Shown here: piece after piece, positions 43,481-53,607 of the stretch
Position numbering within the stretch: the stretch's first letter is position 1
How the letters are laid out: each line of letters begins with the position of its first letter
DNA from: Globodera rostochiensis
Lineage: Eukaryota; Nematoda; Chromadorea; Rhabditida; Heteroderidae
Length of the DNA stretch: 64,000 nt
Direction: 5' to 3'
NCBI GenBank assembly: GCA_018350325.1
Contig: JAEVLN010000068.1
Span: forward strand, 1 to 64,000
The notes under the pieces: generated by a model
The model's database searches: none
What the model was told of the DNA's origin: nothing
What the model saw: only the letters and a program-made list of their open reading frames with translations
Made by a program: the position numbers and the translations under genes

Positions 43481-46400
43481 TCGAACGACTGGATCGGTCG
43501 GACCGCGAACGAACTACCGAACCCGTCCGTGCCTGCCGATTGTCAGCTCCTCCCTTCTTGTCCACCCGCAATCCCAACTCCCTGTCCCCCGGAAATCCCG
43601 GCACCTGCGTCGTCAGCCAAGCTTTCATCACGTGAAGTCCCTTCGACGTCATCTCCCCGCTCGCCGAAACGTTGTCGGTGTTGTGACCATTGCCGTAGCG
43701 CCACATCTCCAAAAGCGAACGTCCCGATGCCGTTGTCGTTACGAACTGTCCCGGCCCGCGTCCTTCACTGAAAAATTCCCGCAATTTCTGCACCAAACTG
43801 TCGTATTCGGAGTGTCGGTCCTTGACAAAAGGCGGTGCGACCCAAATGAAGTTGACGTGGCGGAACTGCGCACACAATTTTGCCAGCCGTTCGACTCTGT
43901 CCATCACATTCTCCGCCGTTTCTCCGCTCATCAGCGCATCACGTCCGACCAAAATAACGCCCGCTCTGACTTTTGACGACAGCACCATCCCGTCGAATGC
44001 CCGGATCACGTCTCCGACTCCGCCCTGTTCCGTCCCGATGAATTGTGACGATGGCCATAGCTCCAAAAGCTGTTTTGCCGACGAATCGCCCACAATAACC
44101 CGCGGCGCCGTCACGAAATGTTGCTTCCGGTGCACGGTCGTTGCCCGAACTTTCTCCAGCAGGAAGCTCGCTTTTCCGAACAGATCCGCCCAGCTCTTCT
44201 TCTCCGCCTCAGGCAACTCTTCCACAACGCTCGGAACCGCCATTTGGATCGGTGCAAAGCCCGTCTTTCCGAGTTTGGCCCTCGTCACCGCGCATTTCTC
44301 GACCCACGCCTCGAACGCTTTCTCCATCTCTTCCTCCGTCGGCAATCCGCCGCTTCGTACAATGTCTTCGCGCCCGCCGAAATAGGTCACCATCTCGTAC
44401 CCGACGGCTGTGCCTAAAACCATTTGGGCCAACTTTCTGCCACCGGCTGTTGACGACACTGTGCTCGATTTGAGAAGGAACGATGCCAGCACGGCTTTCA
44501 TCGGCGTGCCAACAACCTTGAGCCCAAGTCCCGCCTTTTCCAGAACCGGATCGAGGTCGGACGCTGTCAACTGTGCACAATGTCGATGTTCCAGACCAAG
44601 TCCTCCGCATTGAGTGTCCCAGCTGAGGGGGTTGTCCGCGTGGTCGGTCTCCATTCTCTCCTCGCCCTCTGAAATGGCAATTGCCCTCAATTGGCCTATG
44701 CTTATTTCGCTATTTCTTTTCGCTTTTGTATCACTTAATCCTATTCCCTCTCCTTCCCGAGTTTTTGCCCCTGTCGGAATTCTGCTCTCCCCCGAACTAA
44801 TTTCTTTCGCTTCGGCGTAATTCCCGGTTACTTTCGGGCTTTTACATTCTTTAAATTTTTCCTTCGGTTTGTTCCCTTCGTCCTCTTGAGCTTCCTGCTC
44901 CTGACATATCAGGCTCACGATACTTATGATCGTGTTTAGCTGATTTCTGTACGGACTTTTGCCTTTTGGGAGCGTGCTGATGTCCGGTATGCCGTCTGGG
45001 ACTTTGACCAATCGTTCTAATGGCACTTTCTGTGGCGTGTCGCCGGGTTTGTCGGCCGGAATTACAATTGCCGTCGAGTCGGACAGTTCGACAATCCGGA
45101 ATGGTCCAAAGCTTTTCCACATTAATTTACGGTGCGGCGAGCGTCTGTTACTTCCCGGAAATATTACCATGGCCTTTTCGCCAATTTTGAACTTATTTGC
45201 TGTTACTTTAGCCTGTTTGTCATATTGTTGTTTCATTTTGCCGCGCGCGGTTTCTGAGTTCTTTCCCGCCAATTCGACCAATTCTGCAATGTTTTCGCGG
45301 AACTGCTGGATGTACGTGTCCACGTCGACTGTGTATCGCGGGTCAACGGGTAGTTCGACTTCGGAGGGAAAGTTTGCTGGCTTCCCGAAGATCAGTTGGT
45401 GCGGCGACACTCTTGTTACCTCGGAGGGGGTCGTGTTGTATGCAAATACGACGAAAGGGAGTCTCTCGTCCCATGTCCAGTTTGAAGCGACCGACCGTTT
45501 TAGCATCCCCAAAATTGTTTGGTTGACTCTTTCCGTTACTCCGTTCGCCTGTGGGTCGTAACCCGAAGTGATTGACTTTTCCATCTTCAAAATGCTGGCG
45601 ATTTCTTCGAGGGTTTCGTTGACGAATTCTTTCCCCCGATCGCTGTGAATTTTCTTAGGCACTCCGAGTACCAGGACGAAGTTTTTGACGAATTCTTGGG
45701 CAATCGTATCCGCATTCTTGTTCGGGATTGGTACCGCCACCAAATACTTTGAAAAGTGGTCCACGGCTACCAAAATGTATTTGCATGCTGAGTGGGCGGG
45801 TCCGATCGATAAAATATCAACGCAAACTAGCTCTAGCGGCTCGGTTGTCTGCACAACTTTGAGCGGCGGTTCGTTGGCTCTCGGAGTCCTCGTGTGTGCG
45901 CAAATTCGGCATCGTTGGACTGCTTTAATACAGTCCGAATACATGTTAGGCCAAAAAAATTGCTCGGCGAGTTGGCGAAAGATTTTTTTCCCGCTCATGT
46001 GACCTGCGCAATTGCCTGAATGACGCTCTATGATTAGCTTCTCCCTAAAGCATTCTGGCACAACAAGGCGAGTCCGGCCATCACTTTCGAGTCTGTAGAG
46101 CAGCCCGTCCACGATTGTGAAATTGTGCAACGAAGCCATGAGCTTTTGCTTATCCCTGGTCTCAATTGGTAAGGCTTTCGTCGTGAGGAATTCGTAGACA
46201 AAGCCCAGCTCGCTTTCTTTGGTTTTTCTAACCCATTCTTCGCGGTTTTCTGCGTTGTTTGTAACATGTTGCCTTACACGTATTTCGCAAATTTTGCCGA
46301 TTCGGAAAATTTCGTTTTCCTGGGGTGAATTCGGGCATTTCAGTGCCGGTGATCGGGATAGAAGATCTGCGATCACATTCTTTTTCCCCGGTTGGTACTC

Positions 46401-49400
46401 CATTTGGAGGATGAATCTCGAGTTCAACTCCAGCAGCCACTTGTCGACTCGGCTGTTGCCTGTCTCCGTTTTGCTCTTGAACATGTAAATGAGGGCTTTG
46501 TGGTCGGTGAAGACCCTGGTTGGCAGCATGGTAATAAATTGAGCGAATTTCTTTGCTCCGAATCTGATTGCTAACGCCTCCAGTTCTGTCGGACAATATC
46601 TACTCTCGTGAGGATTGCATTGGCGCGATGCGAAATAAATCGGGCGGATGTTCCCTTCTTCGTCCGGTTGGCATAAAACTGCTCCCAACCCGATCTTACT
46701 CGCGTCGGTTAGCATCAGAAATTTTCTGTCCGACTTGTTTTTCGCGGCTTCGAAATTAGGGAAGTGAAGCAGGACATCGCTCATAATTTTTGCTTTCAAC
46801 GCATTGATCGATTCTTCTTCCACAACTCCGATGGCGAACTTGGCGTCCTTTTTCAGTAACCCATACAGCGGTGCCGCAATCGGGCCAAATCCGTAGATGA
46901 ACTTGCGATAGTACGCCAGAAAACCCAAAAAGGACTGAAGTGCTTTTTTTGATCTTGGGATTGGGAATTCGGTGATTGGACGCATTTTGTCCATATCCAT
47001 CTTTAGTCCGTCGGATGTTAGAACGTGTCCAAGAAACGGGAGCTCTCCGGCCGAAAAGGCGCATTTGCTGATTTTAAGCTTGAGACCGGCTTCTCTTATT
47101 CGCTGAAAGACGGTACTCAGATGCTCCTTATGTTTGTCCCAAGATTCGGATGCGACTAGGATGTCGTCAATGTAAATGAACACGAAGTCGTTGATCAACC
47201 CTTCGAAAAGGTGTGTCATAAATCTTTGGAATGTTGCCACGGCATTGCTTAAGCCAAATGGTAAGACGATAAATTCATGGAGTCCAAATTCCGTCACAAA
47301 AGCGGTTTTGTCGATTGATTGTGGATCCATTTTTATTTGCCAATAGCCCGAAATGAAATCCAAAGTCGTAAAAACTTTTTTCCCGCCTAATGCCAGTAGG
47401 GTGTTGTCGATGTTCGGAAGTGGAAATGCGTCTTTGACTGTCACCGAATTGAGTCCTCTGTAGTCTACGCAAAATCTGAGCGACCCGTCCTTTTTCGGCA
47501 CGATCACGATGGGAGAGGCCCACGGCGAAAATGACGGCCGAATTATGCCCCGCCCCAGATAATCTTGTATCATTCCCGAGACTTTCTCACGGTACGCGTA
47601 AGGCACTGGCCGCATCTTTGATCTGATCGGGATGGCGTCTCCGGTTTCGATTGTGTGGCTCACAAGATCCGTTTGCGTCAACTCCTCCTCCGAAATTGCA
47701 AAAATTTCCTCAAACTCGTTTAGCAGATTCATTAGCTCCAACTTTTCCGGTTCCGAAATCCTTCCTGTTTTTGACATAGCTTTGATGGTCTCGACGCGTT
47801 CATTTGCCTCCATTTCTCCAGCCTCATAAGTTTGAGTGTAGAGCGGTTCCGTCGGTAACAATGCATTGTCCGCGTCCATAATGTATTCCGCTAGCTCGAT
47901 CGCTCCTGTCACTTCTTCTTCCTCGGGTTGATCCCATGATGGCGCGAGATTCGTTATCTGACCGATCACTTTTCCCTCGGATACTTTTCCGACCGTTTGT
48001 TCCAATTGGATGTTGCTCCCACTCGATATCGGCGAAATCACCACATCCTTTCCGTTCCACTCGCTTCCCACCTGTACTTCGACAAGTTTCGTTGACCCGG
48101 GTCGGAGCTTTGTTTGAAAGATGACCCGCAAGGTGTTTTCCTGCTGCCGAACCTTCTCAAATTCTATCATTTCTTTGTTGGCTGCGTCATAAAGCATGAA
48201 GCCGAGATCTGCCAGCGAATTCGTTCCCAGCAGTAAGTTAAAGCCGAATGACGCGTCGGTTACGTAAAAGCGTATACTGGACAGCTGGCAGCCTTTTCGG
48301 TGGATTTGGAGGGTAACTGACCCATAGCACTTAACTTCTTTCCCGTTGACATCGGCTATCCGAGCTGCGTTCCGCGAAAGTTCTACTTCGCGTAGGTCCA
48401 GTTTGCCTTCTTTTATCAGTTTGTAGAAAAATTGGGCACTTATCAGTGATATTTGTGCGCCGCCGTCTAGCATCGCCTCGGTTTCGGTCCCTTGGACCTC
48501 CACTTTAACTATGAGGATTTTCCCAACGTGTTCACTTTTCCGTTCCTCGGCGTTAGTTGAGCCGCTTTCCATCTTCAGCTCCTTCTCCAAAAATTCAGTA
48601 ATTTCGGGTCCGAGCTGTACCCCGTGACAGACTGCGTTCGGATTGACATTTTCTTGCGCTACGATGCAGTTCTGCTTCAGGAAGTTCTGCGAGCGCGGCT
48701 GTGTGGGTCGATTTTGGGGGCTTGGCTGCTGCCAAGTTCGGTTCGGTTCAGCACCGGTGGTCCGCATCGGCGTGTTGTTGGCTCCGGTTGCCATTTGGGG
48801 GCGATTTTGTGGCTGCTCTGCGTTAAACTGGCTTTGCCTTCGCGGATGCCTACATTCCCGTGAGATGTGCCCCGATTCGTTGCAGTTAAAGCACACGATT
48901 CCTTCTCGCATATTCTGACCGAAATTCGGGCTTCGTACCTGCTGGAATCGTCTAAAGTTGTTTGTCGGAACCATTCTGTTGCGATCTTCCGCAATGTTTC
49001 CCTGAATTTGCCTTTTCGTTGCCTTTTGTATCGATTCCGCGCGTGTCGCCAATGCTACAAAATCATCATAGCTCATGCCCGGCCTGCGTGCCATTTCTAG
49101 CGAAAGAGACAACTCCGGGTTTGCCAATGCACGGATCAGATGTTTGATGGCATAATCATCCCCCAGATTTTGCGTTAGGCCTGGATACGCACGCGATACC
49201 AGGCTTTGGATCCGATCCGCCAGTGCGTCCAAACTTTCGTCCGGTTTACGCTTTAATCCGCTCATAAGCTCGTCAAAAGCTCCCATCTCCCGACAGTCGG
49301 TTACTTCGAGCTGCTCTGCCATCGCTCGTCGTATGGAATCAAATCGGTATGGCTGGTTTGCCAGTGCAGCGTTAAGGGCGCGTTCCGCTCTGCCCGAAAC

Positions 49401-50549
49401 CTTTGCCTCCAGTGCCGAAATTCTTCTGTTTTCTGGCCACCCTTCAGTCGCTGAAGACATTTTTTTGAAAAATTGTTTCACTTTGTCAGCGCCTTCATTC
49501 CCTCTGAGCTCGGGGAGTCGGTCCAACGTCAGTACGTATTCGAGATTTCCGATTTGTATTGGCGGTGGTTGTTGGTACTGCGCGTGGTGCTTTTCTCGCT
49601 GCGGATGGCGCTGCGCTTGACCCCAATTTCTTTGGTGTTCCGCAAAATTTTGGTCTTCCCGCCGAAAGTTGGGTGGTGGCTCGTTTCTGGTCCAAGCTCC
49701 TCCAAATTCGTTTCCGAAATTTTGGCGGCCATATCCCCCTCTGTGTTCGAAATTGGGAGGCGGCGCGTTGTAATGTTGGTGGTCTGCCTGTGCATAATGG
49801 CCTTGCCGAAGTGGCGGGCCAAGAATTACCTCTGTAGGAATGGCCGTTTTGTGTGTCGCTGGGTGACTACGCTGATGGACTCGATCAACAACCGGTTCGG
49901 TACCGACTCCGTGCGCAAAATGGTGCTGCTGCTGGTTATCATCGGCGGCGCGATGCCGGTTTTGCGGCATGCGACCGGGATTTTGCCCGAACTGCATCTG
50001 CTCTCCCCTAACATGTTGGAAACCTGTTTCTGGTAGCTGCCTTGCCGCGAAATTTTGCTCAGGTGGCTCGCGTTCCAAAACCATGTGGGGCGTCGACGCT
50101 GCACGCGGATTGAACACCCTTTCGGCGTCCCACTCTCCTCCAAAATTTCCCATTTCCGGCGCGATGAATCGCTGTTCTCCTTCTATTGGGTCCCCCCCTT
50201 CGCGTTGGTCTCTCTCATCCACAATTTGAAATTGTATGCCGTTACCATTGTCCTGCAGTAGGTCCTCCTCGTTCATGTCCAAATTGTTCACGTTGTCCGC
50301 CACCATGTTGATTGCTTGCTCTGGACCTGCCATAATTCGTCTTCGAATTTCCGCTGAGCCTAAAAGCGAAGTTTCGTTTCCCGAGTTCTGCTCTTGCTGC
50401 AAATTAGGTGCTTCTTCAATTATGGGATGTGTGATCGGATTTTGTCGCACGATCGGTTGCTGTTCTGCGTCCACCTCCACATTTGCTAACTGCACCCTAC
50501 GGCTGAGCGTACTCTGGCGAAGTTTGTGTGGCGAGCGAAGAACTGGCAT
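43464..50549 (-). CDS. Gag-Pol polyprotein with C-terminal SGNH-like domain, copy 2
   Basis: 2361 codons, the same domain order as copy 1 (knuckle at about 548-564; DGGA protease; YIDD; RNase H; integrase; GPF; SGNH-like). Pol is almost identical to copy 1, with few replacements. The Gag region at about 49590-50220 differs clearly, including an extra ~14 residues around HPQREKHHAQ. The C-terminus is cut at the tandem junction, losing about 50 residues present in copy 1 after RSSRSS. This is the unit next to the 5' LTR, so it would be the first translated. Confidence 0.9.
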   Translation of the reverse strand: MPVLRSPHKLRQSTLSRRVQLANVEVDAEQQPIVRQNPITHPIIEEAPNLQQEQNSGNETSLLGSAEIRRRIMAGPEQAINMVADNVNNLDMNEEDLLQDNGNGIQFQIVDERDQREGGDPIEGEQRFIAPEMGNFGGEWDAERVFNPRAASTPHMVLEREPPEQNFAARQLPETGFQHVRGEQMQFGQNPGRMPQNRHRAADDNQQQHHFAHGVGTEPVVDRVHQRSHPATHKTAIPTEVILGPPLRQGHYAQADHQHYNAPPPNFEHRGGYGRQNFGNEFGGAWTRNEPPPNFRREDQNFAEHQRNWGQAQRHPQREKHHAQYQQPPPIQIGNLEYVLTLDRLPELRGNEGADKVKQFFKKMSSATEGWPENRRISALEAKVSGRAERALNAALANQPYRFDSIRRAMAEQLEVTDCREMGAFDELMSGLKRKPDESLDALADRIQSLVSRAYPGLTQNLGDDYAIKHLIRALANPELSLSLEMARRPGMSYDDFVALATRAESIQKATKRQIQGNIAEDRNRMVPTNNFRRFQQVRSPNFGQNMREGIVCFNCNESGHISRECRHPRRQSQFNAEQPQNRPQMATGANNTPMRTTGAEPNRTWQQPSPQNRPTQPRSQNFLKQNCIVAQENVNPNAVCHGVQLGPEITEFLEKELKMESGSTNAEERKSEHVGKILIVKVEVQGTETEAMLDGGAQISLISAQFFYKLIKEGKLDLREVELSRNAARIADVNGKEVKCYGSVTLQIHRKGCQLSSIRFYVTDASFGFNLLLGTNSLADLGFMLYDAANKEMIEFEKVRQQENTLRVIFQTKLRPGSTKLVEVQVGSEWNGKDVVISPISSGSNIQLEQTVGKVSEGKVIGQITNLAPSWDQPEEEEVTGAIELAEYIMDADNALLPTEPLYTQTYEAGEMEANERVETIKAMSKTGRISEPEKLELMNLLNEFEEIFAISEEELTQTDLVSHTIETGDAIPIRSKMRPVPYAYREKVSGMIQDYLGRGIIRPSFSPWASPIVIVPKKDGSLRFCVDYRGLNSVTVKDAFPLPNIDNTLLALGGKKVFTTLDFISGYWQIKMDPQSIDKTAFVTEFGLHEFIVLPFGLSNAVATFQRFMTHLFEGLINDFVFIYIDDILVASESWDKHKEHLSTVFQRIREAGLKLKISKCAFSAGELPFLGHVLTSDGLKMDMDKMRPITEFPIPRSKKALQSFLGFLAYYRKFIYGFGPIAAPLYGLLKKDAKFAIGVVEEESINALKAKIMSDVLLHFPNFEAAKNKSDRKFLMLTDASKIGLGAVLCQPDEEGNIRPIYFASRQCNPHESRYCPTELEALAIRFGAKKFAQFITMLPTRVFTDHKALIYMFKSKTETGNSRVDKWLLELNSRFILQMEYQPGKKNVIADLLSRSPALKCPNSPQENEIFRIGKICEIRVRQHVTNNAENREEWVRKTKESELGFVYEFLTTKALPIETRDKQKLMASLHNFTIVDGLLYRLESDGRTRLVVPECFREKLIIERHSGNCAGHMSGKKIFRQLAEQFFWPNMYSDCIKAVQRCRICAHTRTPRANEPPLKVVQTTEPLELVCVDILSIGPAHSACKYILVAVDHFSKYLVAVPIPNKNADTIAQEFVKNFVLVLGVPKKIHSDRGKEFVNETLEEIASILKMEKSITSGYDPQANGVTERVNQTILGMLKRSVASNWTWDERLPFVVFAYNTTPSEVTRVSPHQLIFGKPANFPSEVELPVDPRYTVDVDTYIQQFRENIAELVELAGKNSETARGKMKQQYDKQAKVTANKFKIGEKAMVIFPGSNRRSPHRKLMWKSFGPFRIVELSDSTAIVIPADKPGDTPQKVPLERLVKVPDGIPDISTLPKGKSPYRNQLNTIISIVSLICQEQEAQEDEGNKPKEKFKECKSPKVTGNYAEAKEISSGESRIPTGAKTREGEGIGLSDTKAKRNSEISIGQLRAIAISEGEERMETDHADNPLSWDTQCGGLGLEHRHCAQLTASDLDPVLEKAGLGLKVVGTPMKAVLASFLLKSSTVSSTAGGRKLAQMVLGTAVGYEMVTYFGGREDIVRSGGLPTEEEMEKAFEAWVEKCAVTRAKLGKTGFAPIQMAVPSVVEELPEAEKKSWADLFGKASFLLEKVRATTVHRKQHFVTAPRVIVGDSSAKQLLELWPSSQFIGTEQGGVGDVIRAFDGMVLSSKVRAGVILVGRDALMSGETAENVMDRVERLAKLCAQFRHVNFIWVAPPFVKDRHSEYDSLVQKLREFFSEGRGPGQFVTTTASGRSLLEMWRYGNGHNTDNVSASGEMTSKGLHVMKAWLTTQVPGFPGDRELGLRVDKKGGADNRQARTGSVVRSRSDRSSRSSNFHF

Positions 50550-50840
50550 TACTTTGCCTATTTTTCCTATTTTGTACTTTTTTGCAGAGAGGATGTTCGA
50601 GTCGAAAAGCTTTACTTCGCTTACTTTCCTTATTTAAACCTGATTTGTGGGATTTACTTTTCCCGCTGTCCAAATTTCGCTTGCTGTTGCCGAGGATTTG
50701 CTTTTCCTTTGCCGACGACGCGTGAGTTACTTTTCACGTTTGCTGGTGGCTTCCTGTGGTTTGCTTTCCACAGTTTCTGTCACTTACCCGTCCGATCTTT
50801 CCCTTAAAAATGAAAATTGCCCGCCGCTGATCTCTACCTT

Positions 50841-50855
50841 GTTTCGGGAGCGCCA
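50841..50855 (-). promoter_or_regulatory. primer-binding site
   Basis: In element orientation TGGCGCTCCCGAAAC begins one base after the 5' LTR. The leading TGG is complementary to a tRNA CCA end. The matching tRNA cannot be named from the window alone. Confidence 0.7.
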
Positions 50856-50856
50856 C

Positions 50857-51201
50857 GTAATAAACTTCGGGGTTCCCTCTTGTCGGGTGGAGAGAATAGC
50901 AATAAGCAATATCAATATAGGGGTCACGGGACAACTCTGATCCAAGCCCGAACGCTTTTCAATATCGCTTTATTGAGACCAAACACTAACCAAACAAAGA
51001 CAATACAAACAAAATCAAGGTCGGAGAGGAAAAACCCCGTTGTCCCCCGAAAAAACCTGAATGTGTCTGTGTGACTGAAAAGAGTGAGAACATTTGAGAA
51101 ACAATTTGGGGATGAGATGTCACAGGCATTATGCCAACAATTTAAGAGTACTTAACATTTATTTTAAATGAGTCAACTAACTAATTATCAATGATAACAC
51201 A
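50857..51201 (-). repeat. 5' LTR (right on map)
   Basis: 345 bp, same ends as the left LTR, followed by CATCC (51202-51206). It differs from the left LTR by a ~37-bp insertion near 50873-50910 and by dense changes in the 51000-51080 region. By eye this is more than the two pol copies differ from each other. Confidence 0.85.
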
Positions 51202-51487
51202 CATCCCAGACTACTAAATTTTGGGCCTCACCACCTCATTCCAGGACAGGGGGGGGGGTAACCAATCAAATTCAAATTTTGTGCGCAATCCGAAATTTCC
51301 GGGCTCTCCAAATAATCCGCATCATGCAATTGTGACCCCTCAAAAATGGCACAATTTCGGCAATCCGCGATTGGGTCGTGCATGCATCCTGCGCCTGGCA
51401 TGTCGTCCCCGACGGTCCCCAAATAGGACAGACACCCCCCGAAGGGTTGTAGAGCAATCGCCGTGTTATTGCAATTTTTATAGAGCC

Positions 51488-52217
51488 TTCAATTACCGTT
51501 TTTGGATCCATGAATTTCGACCCGGCACTGCAAATTGAATTTTCGGGTCAGCTGGCCATGTGGCCCATGAGTGTTTCTATGAATTTCGCGAAAGTGCCAA
51601 ATTTATTGCGATGTTGGATTTGGACGATCTGTTGATCAGCACCAAATTTCCGTCATTGATAACCGCTTTAAACGCCGCTTTGGTCGCTTATCCGATGGCA
51701 CCATATTTCATTATAAACAAGCGCGAAAGTGGCATTTTGTTGTCACGGCACAACAAAAATAATTCTTCCGGTAAATATTTTTAAATAAATAAATTTGATT
51801 ATTTGAACCTTTTGAACTTTTAATTCTTCATTCTAGCACAATTTAGATTTTGCAAAACAATTTCACGAAATGATTTTGACCAAAAATTTATACAATGAAA
51901 AGCTTGTGCTTCAACCGGATAAAATTGAAGCTTTTTGGATCCATTTTACTAATCACTACGGGGGGGGGCAACATAAACCAGTGCAATTGTCAACTGATTA
52001 CATGCTAATTTTGCACATTTCTCGAGAAGTAAGATTTTGGAAATTTTAAATAAAATTCAATGATAACAATTATTGCAATATTTATAAACAGATTGAACAT
52101 AAAGATACAAATGAATGTCATGAAAAAAAATTGTTAGCAAAAATGAATTGGACAACGTCAAACATTGGAAGCGATTATTTTAACAAATTCAAAATAAATG
52201 GAGTAATTTTATTTTGA
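51488..52217 (+). pseudogene. GT92-like glycosyltransferase pseudogene, 3' part
   Basis: First exon (about 51488-51770): IEPSITVFGSMNFDPALQIEF then GQLA in one frame, and HVAHECFYEFRESAKFIAMLDLDDLLI in another. The frame changes by one base near 51555. This matches the GT92 segment 'dP..eief.gQ..ah.eC...Re.AkfiamlDlDD', whose DxDD acidic motif fits metal/donor binding. Exon 51847-52028 (acceptor CAATTTAG) reads DFAKQFHEMILTKNLY... ending MLILHISRE. Exon 52092-52217 ends in TGA. Phases 1 and 0 connect these exons. Two frameshifts (here and at ~35225) plus the LTR insertion in the intervening intron make a pseudogene likely, unless the shifts are assembly errors. Confidence 0.6.
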
Positions 52218-52379
52218 ATTATTATAGTTTAACCCAGGGGTATCAGTACATTGGAACCAAAATATCGGGCCAAAAAACAGTGGTCCCTAAATAAAGTTAA
52301 GTGAGAAATTATTTTATTAAGTAAAATTAATACTTAATTAATGTTTAGGTAAAACAATTAAATAAATATTAATTAGTAC

Positions 52380-52829
52380 CAGGGATGGTACTTTTAGGCA
52401 AATGCCTATTTTTCTGTGGACTTGGCACAGTGAGTTAAGCACGAAAAACATGTTTTTAGCTTTATTTGGAGCTTCTATAGTGGACTTTATAATGCCTATT
52501 TATGCCTATTTTGTGGTTTTTGTGCCTAATGCCTATTTGTGCCTATTTCGACATTTTTGGCGACTTTTTTCAGGATTTTGAAATTGTGCAAAAAAATGCC
52601 AAAAATAAAGGCCCCTGAAGCGATTGAAAATTGCAATCACGCAATTCACACTCGTTGAAAGTTAGTGAAAAACCACGCTATTTTAAAATTCAGATTTTCA
52701 AGGTTTGGACATAGTGAGTGATGTTGGCAATGAATTGAAGTTGGTTAGAGCGTTCGTTTTCGGCATACAAAATTGTGCCTATTTAGGCGCCTATTTTGCA
52801 ATTTTTCGTGCCTAAAAGTACCATCCCTG
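52380..52829. mobile_element. hAT-like MITE, TIR CAGGGATGGTACTTTTAGGC, TSD ATTAGTAC
   Basis: Exact inverted ends (CAGGGATGGTACTTTTAGGC and its complement) are flanked by 8-bp ATTAGTAC (52372-52379 and 52830-52837). Arms carry GCCTATTT(A/G)T units. The core (about 52430-52490) includes AAGCACGAAAAACATGTTTTTAGC, which aligns with the core at 10040-10090. 450 bp, no ORF. Confidence 0.9.
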
Positions 52830-53204
52830 ATTAGTACTTATAAGTAATTTTTTTACTCAATTATTATTTAAATAATTAAATGAAAACAAAATTAAATACA
52901 AAAATCTAATCTTGTTTTTGATTAAGAAAAGTGAGTTTTGTTTTGTTTTTAACTTTGAGAAGCACTGGTTTGGATTTTGACAGCCGATGTTAAAAACGAC
53001 AAAATGTGAATAATCTTTTTATTTTCAAATGATTGATATTACTAGCTTAAATTGGGCACCAAAAAAGTATAGATGATTAAAAGAATGGCAAAAACGCTGT
53101 AGTATTTTGATGCCATTCGCCGCTGTTCTCGCTTCTACAAATTGACTGAAATTGAGCCAACAAAATTGTACCGGGTAATTATATTTTATTTATTTTAATT
53201 ACCA

Positions 53205-53607
53205 GAACCCCCAAAATGCTCTCCAATTCAAATAAAGTTGTAACAGTTTAAATTCTGTTTATAGAAGTTATGAGATTAGGCTTTGCGCTTTCACCGAACC
53301 GTAAAATGATGTTGGCTCGGTTAGGCTAACCGAGCATGTATATATATGTTTGAAAAAACCGGAATTTTGCAAAATTTTAAACTGTTAACTTATCCAATAA
53401 TTTGTAAATATATTTTATTTAATCAGGTTGATGTCTTGCAGCAATTTTATTTTGAGAAGAAGGCGGGATGCTTTGATTAAATGAGGTTAATTCCTTTGCA
53501 TAAGAAATAGATTAACACAGTTTAAAATTTTCTATGCACAAAATATGCGCTAAAAATGGCCAAAAAACCAACCCAGGCCCGGTTTTCAAAATTCCGATCT
53601 CTAGTTA
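53205..53607. repeat. dispersed repeat family R, inverted copy
   Basis: Reverse-complement relative of 25216-25665. It ends with the tip CAAAATTCCGATCTCTAG at 53590-53607. The other end is CCAGAACCCCCAAAATGC. A TTATAA follows the tip, but a matching duplication on the other side is not clear. Confidence 0.6.

Larger units (their letters stand above)
35618..51201 (-). mobile_element. Ty3/gypsy-type LTR element with two tandem internal regions
   Basis: Order on the plus map: left LTR (35618-35925), purine tract, ORF copy 1 (36012-43208), leader (43209-43480), ORF copy 2 (43464-50549), leader (50550-50856), right LTR (50857-51201); the element reads right to left. There is one LTR pair and one CATCC target duplication but two gag-pol units. 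The tandem junction is at 43480/43481, where the end of the leader (GAAAATTGC) is fused to a point equal to 36173 near the 3' end of the ORF. Two internal regions of about 7.3 kb are nearly identical except in gag. Such forms arise by recombination or template switching. Confidence 0.9.

Noticed and set aside
36006..50940. Many 60-250-codon plus-strand frames across the retrotransposon
   Set aside because: They are antisense shadows of the intact minus-strand polyproteins, repeated identically in both units.
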